Under the pieces are notes generated by a model, which worked only from the letters and a program-made list of their open reading frames with translations, made no database searches and was not told the origin of the DNA. 7,755 nt of DNA from an uncultured Actinomycetes bacterium (GTDB lineage: Bacteria; Actinomycetota; Actinomycetes; Mycobacteriales; Nakamurellaceae): positions 1-7,755 of the forward strand of contig CALANS010000047.1 of the NCBI GenBank assembly GCA_937926105.1. The letters run 5' to 3'. This document shows, piece by piece, positions 5,874 to 7,755 of this stretch; the first letter of the stretch is position 1; every line of letters begins with the position of its first letter. A program made the translations under genes and the position numbers.

Positions 5874-7755
5874 TCCGTTTCGTCGCCCACATGCTTAGGC
5901 GCCTACTCGCCGCCATCGTGCTGCTGGCCCTGCTCGTCGGAGCGCCGTGGGCGCTGTGGAGCCTCGGCCGACCACACCTACCCGACCATTTGCCGGGGAT
6001 CACCGAAGTCTGGGCCGCGCTCACCGAACGGGACACCGGTCAGATTCTGCTCGGCACGCTGACGATCATCGGCTTCGCCGCGTGGGCTGTCTTCGCCGTC
6101 AGCGTCGCCGCCGAAGCCACTGCCGTCATCTCGCACAGGCCAGCAATCCGACTGCCCGGCCTGCGCCTCCCGCAAGCCGTCGCGGCCGGCCTGATCGCCC
6201 TGATCATCAGCACCGGCCCCGCCGCGGTCGCATCGGCCCACGCCGCGACGCTGCCCGCCCTGCCCAACGGCGCGGTCGCGGCAGTCGCCGCCCAGACAGC
6301 ACCGATGACGGATCGGGCGGCAGGCAGCACCGCGCTGCAGCCAGCGCCCACCTATGACGCGTTGCCTGGCTCTGCTCGTTCATGGCCGGCAGGCCGGCCT
6401 ACCCCTGCCCACAGCGCAGACCAGGGAAGCAGCAGCGGACCGATCTGGACCGTGCAGAAGGGCGACACCCTGTGGGACATTGCCGAAGTCACCCTCGGCG
6501 ACCCGCTGCGATGCACCGAGATCGGTGAGCTCAACCGCGGCCACATTCAGCCCGACGGCAAAACGTTCAACTCGGACGACTTCCTGCTACCCGGCTGGCT
6601 GATCCAGCTCCCCGCAGGCGCGAAAATACCGCCCGCACAAACAAACTCGCCGACGTCGACCGACGATGAGTCGCTACCCCTGGACGTGACCGTCGAACCC
6701 GGCGACACACTCTCCCAGATCGCGCTCGACACCCTCGGCGACGCCAGCCAGTACCCGGCGATTGCCGCCGCCAACCACATCACCAACCCCGACCTGATCC
6801 ACCCCGGCCAAATCATCCACATCCCCGCACCGGCCCCGCTCGGCGGCGACAACACGCAGCAGACCGGAACCGACGACACCATCGCTTCGAACACCGCCAA
6901 CGACACCGAGGGAAGCAGCTCCGAAGCTCACGAACCGGCGACTGGCAGCAGCGACGACAGCGACCAGGGCACGGTATCCCCGCAGGACGACTCCGAAACC
7001 CCGGTGACCGCGGCAGGCGACAGCAGCGCAGCGGCCGAGGATGACACGCCAGCGGTGGAATCTCCGCCCTCGGAGACAAGTCCATCGAACCCTGAGAAGG
7101 CCGGCGCCGCGACCTCGCAAGCCGCACCCGCCCCAACAACGACGCCCGTTGCGACGGCGCCGGGTTCGGTCGGTAATGCCAGCATTGAGTCTGTGCCCGC
7201 GATGAACTCGGACGGCGCCATTGACACGCCGTCGACTCGCACACTCGTGCTCGGCGGAATCACCGGCATGACCGCAGCTCTCGCCTGGGCTGGGCTTCTA
7301 CTCACCAGACGGCGCCTGCAGCAGCGCCGCCGGCCCGGCGACGAGCCCGTGCCACCCCTCGAACTGGAAGCCCGCGTCGAGCAGGCCCTGCGCCGCAACG
7401 CCGACACCACCACACCGCGACGTATCGACCGGGCCCTGCGGCACGCCACCGCAGCCCTCGCCACCTGCCCGGACGTCGTCATTAACGGGGCAATGATCGG
7501 AGCCGATGCGATCGAACTGCGCCCGGCTACACCCGCCGACCCGCCGCACCCGTTCACCGGCACGCGGGCCGCCTGGACCTTGCCCCTGCCCGATACCGAC
7601 ACGAGCGATGACGACGAACCAGAGCTCCTCGCCGCTTTGCCAGCGCTCGCCACGATCGGCACCACTGGCGACGGCCGCATCGCCATGCTCAACATCGAGG
7701 CCATCGGCGCGCTGCACATCGGCGGCGACGAGGCCCGCGCCCGAGAACTCGCCAA
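5870..7755 (+). CDS. Multi-pass membrane protein with two LysM domains, 3' end beyond window
   Basis: The frame from ATG 5870 stays open for 628 codons and runs off the window. Membrane segments are visible at about residues 11-32, 58-87 and 103-125. Two LysM domains follow: residues 192-248 (start IWTVQKGDTLWDIA, end PGWLIQLP) and 271-319 (start LDVTVEPGDTLSQIA, end HPGQIIHIP). Both keep the GDTL core. An acidic Ser/Thr/Asp/Pro linker (about 322-455) leads to a fourth membrane segment (459-478) with an Arg-rich stop (480-488), then a soluble part (490-628). LysM binds peptidoglycan, so the LysM part should lie outside and the C-terminal part in the cytoplasm. Actinobacterial relatives with LysM near Tad genes often end in a bacterial transcriptional activator domain (BTAD); that end is not visible here. 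It starts by an ATGA overlap with a GGAGG site. Likely role: anchoring the pilus to the wall or signalling its state. Confidence 0.85.
   Translation, partial: MIRFVAHMLRRLLAAIVLLALLVGAPWALWSLGRPHLPDHLPGITEVWAALTERDTGQILLGTLTIIGFAAWAVFAVSVAAEATAVISHRPAIRLPGLRLPQAVAAGLIALIISTGPAAVASAHAATLPALPNGAVAAVAAQTAPMTDRAAGSTALQPAPTYDALPGSARSWPAGRPTPAHSADQGSSSGPIWTVQKGDTLWDIAEVTLGDPLRCTEIGELNRGHIQPDGKTFNSDDFLLPGWLIQLPAGAKIPPAQTNSPTSTDDESLPLDVTVEPGDTLSQIALDTLGDASQYPAIAAANHITNPDLIHPGQIIHIPAPAPLGGDNTQQTGTDDTIASNTANDTEGSSSEAHEPATGSSDDSDQGTVSPQDDSETPVTAAGDSSAAAEDDTPAVESPPSETSPSNPEKAGAATSQAAPAPTTTPVATAPGSVGNASIESVPAMNSDGAIDTPSTRTLVLGGITGMTAALAWAGLLLTRRRLQQRRRPGDEPVPPLELEARVEQALRRNADTTTPRRIDRALRHATAALATCPDVVINGAMIGADAIELRPATPADPPHPFTGTRAAWTLPLPDTDTSDDDEPELLAALPALATIGTTGDGRIAMLNIEAIGALHIGGDEARARELA

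Noticed and set aside
6928..7755. Long open frame on the - strand opposite the LysM gene
   Set aside because: Its Ser/Ala/Arg-rich translation has no recognisable domain, and the + strand frame here encodes membrane and linker segments continuous with clear LysM domains. Such antisense frames are common in G+C-rich DNA.
1..7755. Mobile element, CRISPR, tRNA, rRNA or replication origin
   Set aside because: No transposase, integrase, spaced repeats, cloverleaf-like segment or origin repeats were seen; the window is packed with one operon. Whether the operon sits on a plasmid or integrated element cannot be judged from it.

Overview
The window comes from a high-G+C Gram-positive bacterium, most likely an actinomycete. 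The coding frames strongly prefer G or C at third positions. The gene order also resembles the Tad/Flp pilus loci of actinobacteria, such as M. tuberculosis Rv3660c to Rv3654c (ATPase of the ParA/MinD class, CpaF/TadA ATPase, two TadB/TadC proteins, Flp, then TadE-like proteins). Genus cannot be fixed from the sequence alone. There is no sign of an outer-membrane secretin, which fits a Gram-positive host.

All nine genes lie on the + strand and almost fill the window, so this is the inside of one long operon cut at both ends. In order they are: a MinD/TadZ-like protein (3-884), the pilus-assembly ATPase TadA/CpaF (881-2368), TadB (2365-3285), TadC (3282-4178), a 68-residue Flp-type pilin (4221-4427), three TadE/TadG-like pseudopilins (4454-4879, 4876-5376, 5373-5873), and a large membrane protein with two LysM domains (5870 to beyond the window end). 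The LysM gene stays open for 628 codons and is the least understood part. There is no gene-free stretch longer than 42 bases.

Six junctions are four-base ATGA overlaps, and the window opens with TGATG, so translation is probably coupled along the operon. The only gaps are the 42 and 26 bases on either side of the Flp gene, which has its own strong Shine-Dalgarno sequence. This suits a subunit needed in larger amounts than its neighbours. Predicted roles: TadA powers assembly on a TadB/TadC inner-membrane platform, Flp is the main subunit, the TadE/TadG-like proteins are minor subunits, the TadZ-like protein places the machine in the cell, and the LysM protein may tie it to peptidoglycan or sense it.

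The points most worth a second look are the LysM membrane protein fused to the operon, the loss of the P-loop lysine in the TadZ-like protein, the loss of the canonical glutamate in two of the four pilin-like proteins, and the absence of a prepilin peptidase in the window. I saw no RNA genes, CRISPR arrays, insertion sequences, origins or clear terminators.
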